This document shows, in pieces, positions 11,725 through 24,109 of a DNA stretch of 64,000 nt. The notes beneath the pieces are model-generated. The model saw only the letters and a list, made by a program, of their open reading frames with translations, made no database searches and had not been told where the DNA came from. Position 1 is the first letter of the stretch. Each line of letters begins with the position of its first letter. The stretch covers positions 868,001-932,000 of the forward strand of contig CALYLX010000146.1 in NCBI GenBank assembly GCA_944990035.1. The letters run 5' to 3'. Position numbers and translations under genes: made by a program. Origin of the DNA: Clitopilus passeckerianus. Taxonomy: Eukaryota; Basidiomycota; Agaricomycetes; Agaricales; Entolomataceae.

Positions 11725-13068
11725 ATGACTACCAACGGATTCCGGATACCCAATCTCGTCGCTGCCTGGCCTTGGTCACGGGCAGTCAACCCACGCATGA
11801 ACGAGGTCAACAAGGAATCCTCTTCCTGGTTACAAAGCTTCCACGCATATCAGCCTGCAGCTCAAGAAAAGTTTAATCGATGTAATTTTGGTAAGAAAAG
11901 CCATATCGCCATACTATGCTGTTTCTCAGCTGATCGATATATTGTTAGGTCTTCTAGCAGCGCTGATATACCCTGTGGCAAGCAAAGGTGCGCTTGTTCG
12001 TTGTGACCTCCTGAAATAGTGTACTGATGAGATCCTAGAGCACCTGCGAACCGGAATGGACTTTATAAACTTGCTCTTTCTCATCGACGAAATTACCGAA
12101 GTCGAAGACGAGGCCTTTTCTGCAAGTGTCGTTGACATTTCCATGGACGCCTTGAGAGATCCTTTAAAGCCGCGCCCGGCAGGGGAGCATATCATTGGCG
12201 AAATAACGAGACAGTAAGTCGTACATCGCCCATTCTCTACCATAACTGAGTATCTTCAGGTTCTGGAAACGCAGCATTCCTCACATTACGCAAACATCGC
12301 ATCGAAGATTCATCGGCGCATTTGAAGCTTATTTGCGATCCAACGTCGTTCAAGCTCGAGATCGCTCCAACCACCATATCCGGAGCATTGACGAATACTT
12401 CTCGACAAGAAGAGATAATATTGGCACCAAGCCTGCTTTCACTATTCTGGAGCTGGGCTTGAATATACCGGACTGTGTGATGGCACACCCTAGTATTCGA
12501 ACTGCAGTCGCCAGCCTAACAGATATGCTGATCATTGCCAACGTGAGTATCTAGCCAGACCTCACCCTCGCCAATTCGGCGCTAACATACCGTCCTTCGA
12601 CAGGATGTATTCTCATTCAAAGTCGAGCACTCCCGGGAAGATGACGATAACAACGTTCTGAGGGTGGTCATGCACGAATTGCAGTGCGATCTAGCCCGTG
12701 CTATCCAGTGGGCGGACGAAAGGAACCAACAGTTACGGACCACGTTTCTATCATCGATCACTGAGGTCCCATCATGGGGAGGGCAGATCGACGTTCAAGT
12801 ATCGGAGTACCTTTATGGACTGGCCAACTGGGTACGAGCGAACGAATGCTGGAGCTTTGAAAGCCAGAGATATTTCGGGACACATGGGCCAGCGATCCAG
12901 AAAGATCGGTGGGTTAGGCTGAATTGTGGACATCCGCAGTGCATCAGTGGTGGTACGACCATACCACGAGCTTCATACCGACCCTATCTTGTGGGTATAC
13001 TCGGTATTGCCACATACGCTTTGAGCCATTACGGCTTATTGAGCAGAGCCACTCTCCTTCGGCGATAG
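11725..13068 (+). CDS. Sesquiterpene synthase (class I terpene cyclase)
   Basis: Five exons (11725-11890, 11949-11987, 12039-12213, 12260-12542, 12604-13068) give 375 residues. The start FRIPNLVAAWPWSRAVNP is typical of basidiomycete farnesyl diphosphate cyclases. The first metal-binding motif is D85-E-I-T-E89 in FLIDEITE; the second (NSE) is N221-D-x-x-S-x-x-x-E229 in NDVFSFKVE. The C-terminal RY pair occurs in ESQRYFG. It would cyclise farnesyl diphosphate with Mg2+ to a sesquiterpene, in the cytosol. After RWVRL, where most relatives stop, the frame runs on for about 48 residues including a hydrophobic stretch; this may be a real extension or an unrecognised terminal intron near 12909. The P450 genes directly downstream suggest a biosynthetic cluster. 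Confidence 0.88.
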
Positions 13069-13804
13069 TTATCCTGGTTAGCAGATAGGCGTTAGCTGCC
13101 GTGTAATCTAGGAGGATTTCGATTGTAAACTAATCCATGGAAACCAGTCTTGTTCAAGTTTCATCCATGCCTCCCTACTTTCGTAGCTTGAAATTTTCCC
13201 CATACATTCTCGAGCGCAGATTCCGGAAAGAAATTAAAACAGCTTGCAAGCAAACGCCTCGTCCACTGGCATGTGTTCGCCCACCGGCCCGAAATAGCCA
13301 GAGGTCCGACAGCCACGTGTGATGGGCATGAATACTCTTGTCTGCTTCCACATCATTCCATGGCGTAGCTGCGTGCCAGAAACCATCTATTGTGGTATTG
13401 AAGCATCGTTTGAATGGGCTTATCTATGACATCCGATGTCAACAATTGGCTTGGTGGGACGCTTGATCCCAGTGAAGATTAGCGACATGAACTCTGAATC
13501 AGCTGGTGGCCTGCTATAAAGAAATGAGGTGGAGATTATAATTTCCCGAATGGCTAGATCAGACTAGGACCAACAAAGGATCACCTGCTGCTTCATAACT
13601 GGAAAGCCTCTGCTCTACATGCTGTACAGCCGGCACTGGGCCGGAGTCAAATGAAGAATGGTGGTGAGATCGCTGACGGACTCGGACGTTAGGCTGCATT
13701 CTTCTTGGAACTGACATTTCCTGTCCAGATCATTTCGTCGACTACGAACATATATATGTCATGCTCACGAGGATGGAACTGCTCAACGCGGTTTGGCGTC
13801 CATC

Positions 13805-15931
13805 ATGATTCATCTAGCTCTCATCGCCCTAGGTTGCCTGGCTGTCGTGGTTCGATGGCTGCTCTCACGGAATCCTAGCAAACGTATCTTTGCCCCAGGT
13901 CCACCTTCTGACCCAGTTATCGGCCACTTGAGAATGATGCCTTCGGAGGACCTTGACGTCTTCTTATATGAAATGGGCAAGAAGTATGGTGCGTAGTCGA
14001 TGACATCCGAGGCGTCGCCGTATATTGATTCGGATGTAGGAAAGACACTGAACCTGCGTTTCCCGGGACAGAACCTGCTCGTTCTCAACAGCGTCAAGCC
14101 AGCTGTGGATCTCTTGGATGCCAGGAGTGCCAACTACAGTGGCCGTCCAAGGCTACCCCTTGCCGAAGTGTCAGTATCCCCATTCATGAAGTTAATTCAG
14201 AGAGGCTGAAGGCACGTTCCAGGATCGGCATTAGCGACACCGCGGGATTTATGGACTACAATGACGAGTTTCGCCTACACCGAAAAATTCTTCAAAAGCA
14301 TCTTGCCAAAGACAAGATACAGACGACCCATTTTCGATCGTCGTGGCAGGGTCATGCAGCCACGATGGCGCATGCCATCTCGTCGCAGAAAGGCGATTGG
14401 TTCAATCACTTTCTATTGTAAGAGCGAAGTTCCTATGGACCCACTTGACTGAACTCACTGATGATGCCTGCCAGTTACTCAAGTGCTATCATCATTGAAC
14501 TGGCGTTTGGCCACCGAACAAAGGATCACAGTGATCATTACCTGAAATTAGCCTACGACACATGTTTCTTTGCCGTTCCCGCAGTGAAGCCCAACGGTAG
14601 CGTGCTGGTCGACGTGTTTCCATTTCGTAAGTTACCCCCCTTCCTTCTTTACGAGAACTAAGCCCGTACGCTAAGTGACCAAACTACCATCGTGGGTACC
14701 CGGGAATTCTTTTGTCGAGAATGCCCGGAAGGCTCGCACGTACTTCCAAGAATTCCGTAAACATCCATATGATGACGTCCAGAGAAAGATGGTAGGGTTC
14801 AGCCACGCCTTTGTGTTTTATTTTCTCACCAATCTTCCAGGCAGAAGGCAGAGCCAAACCATGTATTCTCGTCTCAGAAATTGCAGACCTTCAGAATAGC
14901 ACTAGCTCATTGAGGCCTGAGCAAATCGAGGCAATATCAGCAATTCTCTTTATTGCGGGGCTCGAATCTGTAAGCCATGGTGCCTACTCAATGTATGAAA
15001 TGACACTCATTTGTAACAATTGAAGACGGCTTCAACCCTAGGTATCTTCACCGTAGCCATGATACTCTTTCCGGAGGTTCAAGCCAAAGGGCGAGAAGAG
15101 ATCGAAAGGGTCGTTGGCACCGGTCGACTCCCTGATTTCAATGATCGTGACTCACTACCATACGTTGAATGCATCGTTCACGAAATTCTTCGGTATGCTC
15201 CCGCTCTTCTTGTGGCCCTCAAAATCATACTCATCCTCAACTTTCTAGATGGCGTCCTGTGGCTCCTTTGGGTATGTTCTTCGAATGATGGATGTACTCC
15301 GCCTGACCAGTCGGGCACTAGGGGTTCCTCATCTCTCTAGGGAGGACGACGAGTACAATGGCTACTTTATCCCAAAGAAGACTATTGTAATGACAAATAT
15401 CAGGTACATCCGAGAATTACACCTCTAGGATCGCTCTCAACTAAACACTGCATTCCCAGGGCAATGTCGCTTGACGAAATGGTCTACAGAGACCCTACCT
15501 CGTTCAATCCCGACCGCTTTAAACCAAAGCCAGAGGGCTGGGGCGAACCTCCCTTTGCAGCTGCATTTGGCTTTGGGCGCAGGTAGTCTTTCGAATTCCA
15601 TTACTATCCTTACGTTGCTGAAAGGGCCTGTCGCTTAGGATCTGCCCAGGGAGACATCTCTCTTCAGACTCTCTGTGGATAGGCGTGGCCACTATGCTAG
15701 CCGCGGTCAATATTGGACGACCCAAGGATTCGCTTGGACGCGAGTACATCCCGGACATCAAATGGATAGTCGGTGCAAGTTGGTCAGTTACGACTTCTTT
15801 TCCACTAAGCTCTCCCTAATTGCTGCTACGATAGCCGCCCGGCGTCATTCCCTTGCGAGATAACTCCCAGAAATGCTACGTGTGCAACTTTGCTATCCAA
15901 ATCGGCAGCTCTCGCAGAAATGGCAGAGTAA
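13805..15931 (+). CDS. Cytochrome P450 monooxygenase (P450-1)
   Basis: Twelve exons (13805-13988, 14040-14169, 14223-14417, 14475-14626, 14676-14791, 14841-14969, 15026-15192, 15249-15271, 15322-15403, 15460-15582, 15639-15782, 15835-15931) give 513 residues. It has an N-terminal membrane anchor (MIHLALIALGCLAVVV), a proline hinge (APGPPSDPVIGHL), I-helix AGLES-T (298-303), ExxR as EILR (355-358) and the heme loop FGFGRRICPGRH with ligand Cys436. It is a type II, ER-bound, fungal P450 that would oxidise a small molecule, plausibly the product of the terpene synthase 0.7 kb upstream. The ATG at 13805 is the first true one; the frame extends slightly upstream only through a TTG. The P450 I-helix threonine is replaced by serine at 302. 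Exon lengths match those of the next P450 almost exactly, indicating tandem duplication. Confidence 0.93.
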
Positions 15932-16650
15932 AGTTCGGGCGAGAGCTATAGAAAGTATAAGTTCGATGACATGTTCAGAGCATTCGAGTCCTGATTATCT
16001 TTGTAAATCCGTGTATTTTGTTGTACAAATGTAATACTACCCTATATGCCATCTGACCCAGTTTCCCCTTGGACATCTCACGGCTTCACGATCCCTCATG
16101 TGACCGTAAACAGGACAGGACCTGTCAAGAATGAGGCTGTGCTGCTGTCACTTGTCCTTCTACCCCATGGAATCTACGCCGGTTCCCCAATTCACTTCGT
16201 TGGCAGAATTGCCCAATTAAAACCAGTCCATGCTTACTGAATCAGCCTTGGGACACTCAATACATGACCACAAGATCGTAGCTCTATAGCAGTGTACCTA
16301 CTTCGTGGTTGTGTCCTGCCGTTATCCTCGCCACTATCATTTCATGGCGCACCACCTTGGCACCACCAGACCAGAAATCACCGATTACAGGAACATTCGA
16401 ATATTATAAACCGGGAGATTTGATTCCAGTAACGCAGCTGGCGTCCCGATGCTCAGAAATGTGGTGGAAATAATGATTGCTCGAGTCCCGGGTACTCAGC
16501 TTTGCTGACACTTCCCCTCTGGTCGGCCCAGTGCGGAGTACGGTTAGAACGGCGGTTCTACGGTGGTTCTCCAGGGCCCCAGTACCATTGATGTGGAAGG
16601 CAGATTGTCATCTTTGTGACGCTTCCTGCCTATTCGCTGATCGCAGGCGA

Positions 16651-16658
16651 TATATATA
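16651..16658 (+). promoter_or_regulatory. TATA box of P450-2
   Basis: TATATATA lies about 54 bases upstream of the P450-2 ATG. P450-1 has a similar ATATATAT about 50 bases before its ATG, so the promoter was probably duplicated with the gene. Confidence 0.4.
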
Positions 16659-16711
16659 CCCTCCTTCCGAGGAGAGCCACACAACACCCTTGACCTCCCA
16701 GTTTTCTGTTT

Positions 16712-18842
16712 ATGATCGGGTCCATTCTTATCGTACTCTGCCTGGCTATCGGAATTCGATGGTTCGTCTCTCGGCGCGTTGGGAAACGTAACTTCCCTCC
16801 AGGACCACCCCCCGATCCGCTCATTGGTCACCTTAGATTGATGCCGACGAAGGATCTCGATACGTTCTTCTATGAAATGGGCAAGAAATACGGTATGTGG
16901 TCGAATATCCTGAAACATCCTTGTATATTCACAGTATATCCAGGACATACGTTGAACCTACGTTTTCCCGGGCAGAACCTACTCGTCCTAAATAGCGTCA
17001 AGCCCGCTACCGAGCTCTTAGAAAGCAGAAGCGCTAACTACAGTGACCGTCCTCGGTTGCCCCTTGCAGAAGTGTGCGTATTTTCGAAGGAACATGCAGG
17101 CCATTTATGTGACACTAAGAGGAAATGTAGAATCGGGATTAATAACACCGCAGCATTTATGGACTGTTATGACGACCATCGTTTGCACCGCAAGATTTTG
17201 CATAAGCATCTCGCGAAAGACAAGATTCAGACATCAGATTTCCGATCATCGTGGCAGAAACACGCTGCTATCCTGGCTCATTCCATTTCATCAGAGAAGG
17301 GAGATTGGTTTAATCACTTCTTATTGTGCGATTGATTTCAATACTGGGCTTGTTAAATGGGCTGACTGAAGCAACCTCCTAGTTACTCCAGTGCTATCAT
17401 CATTGAACTCGCGTTTGGTCACCGAGCGAAGAAACAAGACGATCCATATCTGAAGATAGCCTACGACACATGCTTCTTCGTCGTCCCCGCAGTGAAGCCC
17501 AATGGTAGCGCTTTGGTTGATGTTTTTCCGTTCCGTGGGTGCCCGTTCTTCATTCATATGTCATAGACTGAGATTCTTGACCAGTAACGAAATTCCCATC
17601 GTGGTTTCCTGGAAACTTCCACGTCAAGAATGCCCGCAAGGCTCGCGACTATTTCCGAGTCTTTCGTAAACATCCATACGCCGACGTGCAGAGAAAGATG
17701 GTAAAGCTCCCGAATTAGATCTTCACTCGTTTTGTCATTTAATCCTCTAATCAGGCGGAAGGTCGAGCTAAACCATGTTTTCTTGTCTCAGAGGTCGCGG
17801 AGCTCCAGCACGGCACGGGTGTCTTGACGCCTGAGCAAATCGAGGCGATAGCCTCAATCATGTTCGTTGGTGGCCTCGAATCCGTAAGTCGCATTTTCTG
17901 AATCGCTAGGCAAAGTCTGTTCATCTTTGGTCCAAAGACAGCTTCTACCCTAGCGATATTTACTGCAGCCATGATACTCTTCCCTGAAATTCAGGCGAAA
18001 GGCCAGGAAGAGATTGAAAGGGTCATTGGCACCAATCGACTTCCCGAATATAACGATCGTGACTCGTTGCTATACATCGAGTGCGTTGTGCACGAAGTTC
18101 TTCGGTATGCACGGCCTTTTCTCTTTCTTTACGAGGATATTCTCATAATTTTAAACTTGTAGGTGGCGTCCCACAGCTCCGCTGGGTAACTCCTTCAATG
18201 ACCTCGTTCGGATAGTCTGACCAACTAGGTGTTAGGGTTTCCTCATCTCTCGAGGGAGGACGATGAATACAACGGTTATTTCATCCCAAAGAAGACCATC
18301 GTGCTGACAAACCTCAGGTATACCACTGCGACATTCTTTGGATTGACGTTAGCTAAAAGATACACCCATAGGGCGATGGCGCTTGACGAAACGGTCTATA
18401 GAGACCCAACTGCGTTCAATCCAGATCGTTTCAAACCCAAGCCGGAGGGCTGGGGGGAACCTCCCTTTACGGCTGCATTTGGCTTTGGACGCAGGTGACT
18501 TCCCCCAATTCATAACTCTCTTCATGCTGCTAACAAGACTCATTGCCCAGGATCTGTCCAGGCAGGTATCTCGTTTCAGATTCATTGTGGATAGGCGTAG
18601 CCACCCTCCTGGCGACTGTTAATATCAAGCGACCCAAGGATTCGCTTGGGAACGAATATGTACCAGACATGGAATGGGAAATTGCTAGCAGCTGGTATGT
18701 TACTCGTGTTCCTACTTGGTCCTGTGCTAACTATTATTTTGACAGCCGCCCAGCTTCTTTTCCCTGCGAAATCGTCCCTAGAAACGCAGCCCTTGCGACT
18801 TTGCTTTCCAAATCGGCGGCCCTGGCAGAAATGGCTGAGTAG
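16712..18842 (+). CDS. Cytochrome P450 monooxygenase (P450-2)
   Basis: Twelve exons (16712-16892, 16944-17073, 17131-17325, 17383-17534, 17585-17700, 17755-17883, 17938-18104, 18163-18185, 18236-18317, 18372-18494, 18551-18694, 18746-18842) give 512 residues. Every exon after the first has the same length as in P450-1, which confirms both models. Membrane anchor MIGSILIVLCLAIGI, hinge PPGPPPDPLIGHL, I-helix GGLES-T (Ser301 replacing the usual Thr), ExxR as EVLR (354-357), heme loop FGFGRRICPGRY with Cys435. It is a close tandem paralogue of P450-1, with a substitution load suggesting both are under selection rather than decaying. Expected at the ER membrane with a CPR partner. Substrate is unknown; the terpene synthase product is a reasonable guess. 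Confidence 0.93.
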
Positions 18843-19870
18843 GCAAGAAATGTGAGGTGAGGTTCGGAGACGGGCCCTAGCTGCTGACGGCAAGTTTGAA
18901 GAAGGTGAAGCTGAAGATATTTCTCGTTCATCGCCTGTACAATACCAGTATACTTACTACTTCCTCCTACATTCATGTAATCTGTCGGATAAATTGTACT
19001 CCTTTAATGCTATCGCTGGAAACTGGCTTCTCGCTAACATTTGGACAATTTGTTCTCCAAGAAGAAGCGGTTCTTGACGGCAGACTCGGAGCTGTGGGAT
19101 TAGAAACTGGGATTACGCTACCGTCTGCTCTAAACTCAGCGCCAGAAACACTGGGCACTATCTCATGATCACTGTCCATCTCATTGGGGTTATGGTCAAA
19201 GTGGAGGCTGTGCCATAAGGCCAAGGCCTATTCTGCTACTCCCACCTAACTGTCCGAGAAAACTTCCTCAACGCGTTATATCACAGCTTGTCAGGGCTGC
19301 AACATTGAAAAAGTATTACTATCCATAAGATTAATAGCTCTGGTCGAGCAGTTTATCTGCTGGTTCCGTTCTAGGTTATCTTAGCAGCAAGGGAGCCTTT
19401 TAGGCAGCCGTTCGCCGATCAATTCCGCAATCCGTACTTTCTTCCAGGCCCAAGGCAGCACTGAATAATGCCCTCTCGCCTCGATTTCGGAGATGAGGCG
19501 CTCTATTGGAGTCTTTGAGGTCCGTTCCTCCACTACTATCATTCCAATGGCGCGTCACCGTGCCAGAAAATTGGTTTGAAAGGAAAATATCGACCAGGCT
19601 TGCTTTCTCGATGCGATGCCAGCGAGGCTTGTCGAAATGCTTGGAGCCCGGAAAAACCATTATTTCTCAGGTGCCAGAGCCAGAATATGGCACAAAGTGA
19701 ACCCTGGTTCAGAATTGTGGTTCGAAGCTGGCTCCTCAGAGGCTCCAGTTAATTTTTGTGGATGTCATACAGTATATCGATGCATTTCCTATCCAGACCA
19801 TTTGGACGATCACTAGCGACATAAATATGCTCTACTTTCAAGGAGCAATGAACAGCACTTTCATTTCAAC

Positions 19871-21646
19871 ATGATTCAAAACGTTCTTATCGTCCTCTAT
19901 TTGGCTATCGGAGGTCAATGGCTGGTTTCGAGAAGTCTGAAGTAACGTAACTTTGCGCCAGGCCCACCTAGCGACCCCTTTATTGGCCACCTTAGATTGA
20001 TGCCAGCAAAGGGCCTTGACGTGTTCTTCCATGAGATGGGGAAGAAATACGGTGCGTGATGGTCAAGACTTGGGGTATTTCTATCCGTTCATGGGGAATG
20101 AAAGGGAATATCATGAGCCTGCGCTCCTCGGGGCAACACCTACTCGTTCTGAATAGCATAAAGCCAGCTATGGACCTCCTGGATGCCAGGAGTGCCAACT
20201 TCAGCGGCCGTCCCCAGCTGCCTCTCGCAGAAGTGTACGTATTCCCCTGAGATCTATCCTCCCATGAAGAAGCTGACCCAATCTTCTAGCATTGGAATTA
20301 GCGATCTTGTCGGATTTATGGATTATAATGACGAGTTCCGGCTGCATCGCAAGATTCTTCAAAAGCATCTCGCCGGGGACAAGATACAGACAACTGACTT
20401 TCGATCCTCTTGGCAGAAGCATGCTACTATTATGGCGTATGCCATGCTGTCAGAGAAGACGGACTGGTACAAACACCTTATATTGTGAGGACGGGTTTGA
20501 TGAGGTAATCTCTACATGGGATCGCTCACATAACTCACTAGCTACGCAAGCACTATCGTCCTTGAATTAACGTTTGGGCACCGAATGAAGGATCACCGTG
20601 ATCCGTATTTGAGGATGATCCACGACACATCCTCCTTTGCTGTGCCTGCGATTAAACCCGATGGCAGCCCACTGGTTGACACATTTCCGATATGTATGTT
20701 CTACTCGACATTCATAATATCACAATGACTGAGATTCTCCCGAACAGTGACCAAACTGCCTTCGTGGGTACCTGGGAACTTCCATGTCCGGAATGCCCGC
20801 AAAGTTCGCAAATATTTTGAAGAATTTCGTACGTACCCATATGCCGACGTGCAGAGAAAGATGGTGAGGATTATCGACTGACTACAGGATTCATCGTCCA
20901 ACTGAATGCTGTATTCCAGGCGAACCTGCGTCTGATATCCCGATATTCTCAATTCTGAAATTTGTCCCAGTTGGCACCCCGCTGCTCCTGCAGGTACGTT
21001 ATTTGAAACCCCGTGGTATGGCGTCTGAATAGGCCGTCAGGAGTTCCCCATCGATCCAAGGAGGAAGACAACTACAATGGATATTATATCCCAAAGAATA
21101 CCGTTGTGATCCTGAATGTCAGGTATATGCCCATTATAGCCTCTCGGATTGCTCTTGGCTTACAGCTCTGGTTACAGAGCGATGTCACTAGATGTAATGG
21201 TCTATAGAAACCCGATCTCGTTTCTTCGGGACCGCTTCAAACCCAAGCCCGAGGGCTGGGGTGAGCCACCCTTCGGAGTCGCATTTGGCTTCGGGCGTAG
21301 GTGAGGTTTCCGATCTTGATACCGTGCTTACGTTGCTAACGGGCCGATTTCTCAGAATCTGCCCAGGCAGGGATCTCGTGTCAGACACCTTGTGGATAGG
21401 CATAGCCACTTTGCTAGCGACTTTTGACATTGGGCGTCCAAAGGATTCACTCGGGCATGAATATGTTCCGGATATCAGATGGGAGACTCGTCCAGTCTGG
21501 TATGCAATTCTTAGTCCGTCATGCTAGCTGTCCTAACAATTTGTCGTAGCCGCCCTACTTCCTTCCCTTGCGAGATTCAACCTAGAAATGCATCCCTTGC
21601 CGCTTTGCTGTCTAAATCAGCAGCTCTGGCAGAAATCGTGGAATGA
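19871..21646 (+). pseudogene. Broken cytochrome P450 (P450-3), third tandem copy
   Basis: Aligns with P450-1 and P450-2 exon by exon, but is broken in at least two ways. An in-frame TAA at 19943-19945 interrupts exon 1 after the membrane anchor (SRSLK-stop, where P450-2 has RRVGK). Exons 6 and 7, which carry the I-helix and the ExxR motif, are missing: after AQRKM-equivalent exon 5 (ending about 20862) the sequence jumps to a degenerate exon 8 near 20990. The heme loop FGFGRRICPGRD survives, and the last exon ends LSKSAALAEIVE with a TGA at 21644. Without the I-helix and ExxR it cannot fold as a P450. Splice sites are largely preserved, so the loss is fairly recent. Confidence 0.88.
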
Positions 21647-21820
21647 TCAACCGCGTCGAAGGCTCACGCCAATAGCCCAGTTGAAGAGATTCAAAGGCTT
21701 CTACAGGCTAATCGCTACCTTGTCATGATCGTGTACTTGATACAAATGTAAAACTACAAGTGATGTTGTTCCAAACCCTATCACACCGTATTCCCTCAGG
21801 AAAGAGATGAAGCGTCCCAA

Positions 21821-23939
21821 TCAGATTAACTGTGCCAGGGTCTTCTGCGCTTGTATATTACGGACCTCAAGGCGGCACGGAAACGGTCGGGGACGACTAG
21901 AGAATGAAAGTATGAGCTATTAAGATGACCAGATGGCAGCGGTATCTCACGTTGTTACTGCTGTATCAAACTGAATATTGGGGACGTATTCTTCGCCTAG
22001 CTCGTCTCTCGGCCTTGCGATTGTGAGAGTTGCAAGAATGGTCACAATAGCGATCCATATTGCGTCGTCCGCGAGATGTCTGCCAGGGCAAATTCTGGAA
22101 ATTCAAGTGAGCTGTATTGTATCGGGTTCACCGGGAGGAAGGAATGGAGATGCTCACCTACGTCCGAAGCCGAATGTAGAGGCCAAGGGAGGCTCGCCCC
22201 GGCCTTCGGGCGTCGGAAGAAAACGAGAAGGATCGAACACTGATGGGTTCTTGTATACCGTTTCATCCAAGGACATACCTCTGTCAAGGTCAATCAACTC
22301 GACATCTCGAAGCAATCTGGAACCAAAAGGACCTGGTGTTTGCTATTACCGTCGTTTTCTTGGGAATGAAATAGCTATCGTATACGTCATCTTCCTGCGA
22401 GACGTGGGGGATACCTAAGGTTCCAAGGTAAGACGTGATGGACCACATATCAACATGGATATTATCGTACCGGTTGGAACTATTGGACACCATCTAAGAG
22501 ACTTTTAGTGGATAATTGAGAGGAACCCAGGTGTAACAGTACCGAAGGGTTTCTTGGACGAGTCCCTCCACATACGCAAGGGATTCACGGTCGTTATAAT
22601 CAGGCAATCGATCCAAGCCTACAACTTTGTCGATTTCTTCTTGAGCCCGCCTCTGGCATTCCGGGTGGAGAATCATGGCCATTGTAAAGATCGATAGTAC
22701 TGAAGATATCTTCAAAAAAATCAGGATCAGACGCTTTTGACAAAGAAAAAGCCATTCGCACCGTCTCCGCTCCGCCCACGAAAAGAATCGCTGCTAATGC
22801 TTCAATCTGACGAGGAGTCAGAAGTTTGGAGCCGTTCTGAAGATCTGTAAGTAGCGAAGTGAGAAAGCATGGGGCTGCAGTGCCTTCAGCCTAGTGGCAA
22901 CTAAATGAGGTGTTTACCAGCGAATATTTTGAATGACAGACCATTCGCCGTTCAACATCCAAGTACGGGTAAGTTCGAAACCTTTCAAAGTATTTGCGGC
23001 CATTATGTGCGTTCCTGACGTGGGTATTCCCTGGGATCCAGGACGGTAACTTGCTAACTGCTCGGGCGTAAGCATGAATATGTATCATCAACCGCCTTGA
23101 GAGGGTGACCACAACTTACGGAAAGGGAACAATTCAACCAAGCTTCCGCCATTGGGTTTGAAGGCAGGAAGCCCATAACGGCAGAGGTCATTTGAAATCT
23201 GCAAATATGGATCGTCCATGGACAACATCTTATGGCCGTAGGTTAGCTCCATGATGATTGAGGCAGCGTAGCTGAGAGCAAGTCAGATCGTTCAATGAGC
23301 ATGGAACCGCGGCAGACATACAACATCAGATGATCGGTCCAGATGCCTTTGCTAGACCCAAGGGCCTGCACTAGAACAATCGCGTGTTGCTGCCAGGATG
23401 AGCGGTATTCGTGCTTTTGAATGTTTGTCTTCATGAGTTGCTTGTGCAAGATAGCGCGTTCAAGTCGGAACTGGTCTCCATAGTCCAGGATCAATTCAAA
23501 GTCATCTATTTGCATGCTGTGGGCCCAAGGAGGTCATTCAAGGCGCACGAGCCAGAGTATCGAACGTACATTTCAGCAAAGGGAAAACGTGGCCGGCCGC
23601 TATAGTTCGCGCCCCTCTTGTCCAAGAGGTTGACGGCATGTTCAACCTTGTTTAAGACCAGAATATTCTGACGAAGAAGCCGAAGGTTGACGATACCACC
23701 TTACAAAATGAAATGTTAGCACGCTGCAAGGATGGATGATGGAGATTGTGTGTAACGGTACCAAATTTTTGACCAAGCTCATGGAAGAACATATCAAGGC
23801 CTTGGGATGGTATCATTCTGAGATGGCCCAAGACCGGGTCGGATGGTGGTCCAGGAGGCATCAAAGGCTGCTGCCTGAGCCCCCAAAGCCTGCGGGCAAT
23901 GAGGAATAGGATAATTGTCAAGAGGAGATATTCAATCAT
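21821..23939 (-). CDS. Cytochrome P450 monooxygenase (P450-4), convergent copy
   Basis: Minus-strand P450 of about 505 residues in 12 exons at the same positions as P450-1/2. It starts with a strong membrane anchor (MIEYLLLTIILFLIARRLW) and hinge MPPGPPSDPVLGHL; it has VGGAET as I-helix (normal Thr, unlike copies 1 and 2), ETLR as ExxR, FDPSRF as the PERF region, and FGFGRRICPGRH as the heme loop. It ends KTLAQLI with TGA at 21821-21823. It is clearly more diverged from P450-1/2 than they are from each other, so it is an older branch of the same family. No stop or frameshift was found in any exon I read. It converges on the pseudogene P450-3, whose 3' end is only about 175 bases away. Confidence 0.88.
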
Positions 23940-24109
23940 AGCAGGTGGTAGAAAAGTCGCTGAACGATAAATCGATAATGTCTCAAGAAGATATATCGCT
24001 TAGAGAAAACACACCATCAAGAGTTGTCATTTATAGCCTTCAGAGACATGGAAAATCGATTCAGAGAAACTTGTTATCGATGCAGCCCGAAGGCCAAGCC
24101 TGTGGGCAT

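Noticed and set aside
12909..13068. Terminal intron in the terpene synthase
   Set aside because: A GTGGGT donor and a CGCAG acceptor exist near 12909-12940, but the joined frame gives no family-like ending, so the simple read-through model was kept and flagged.
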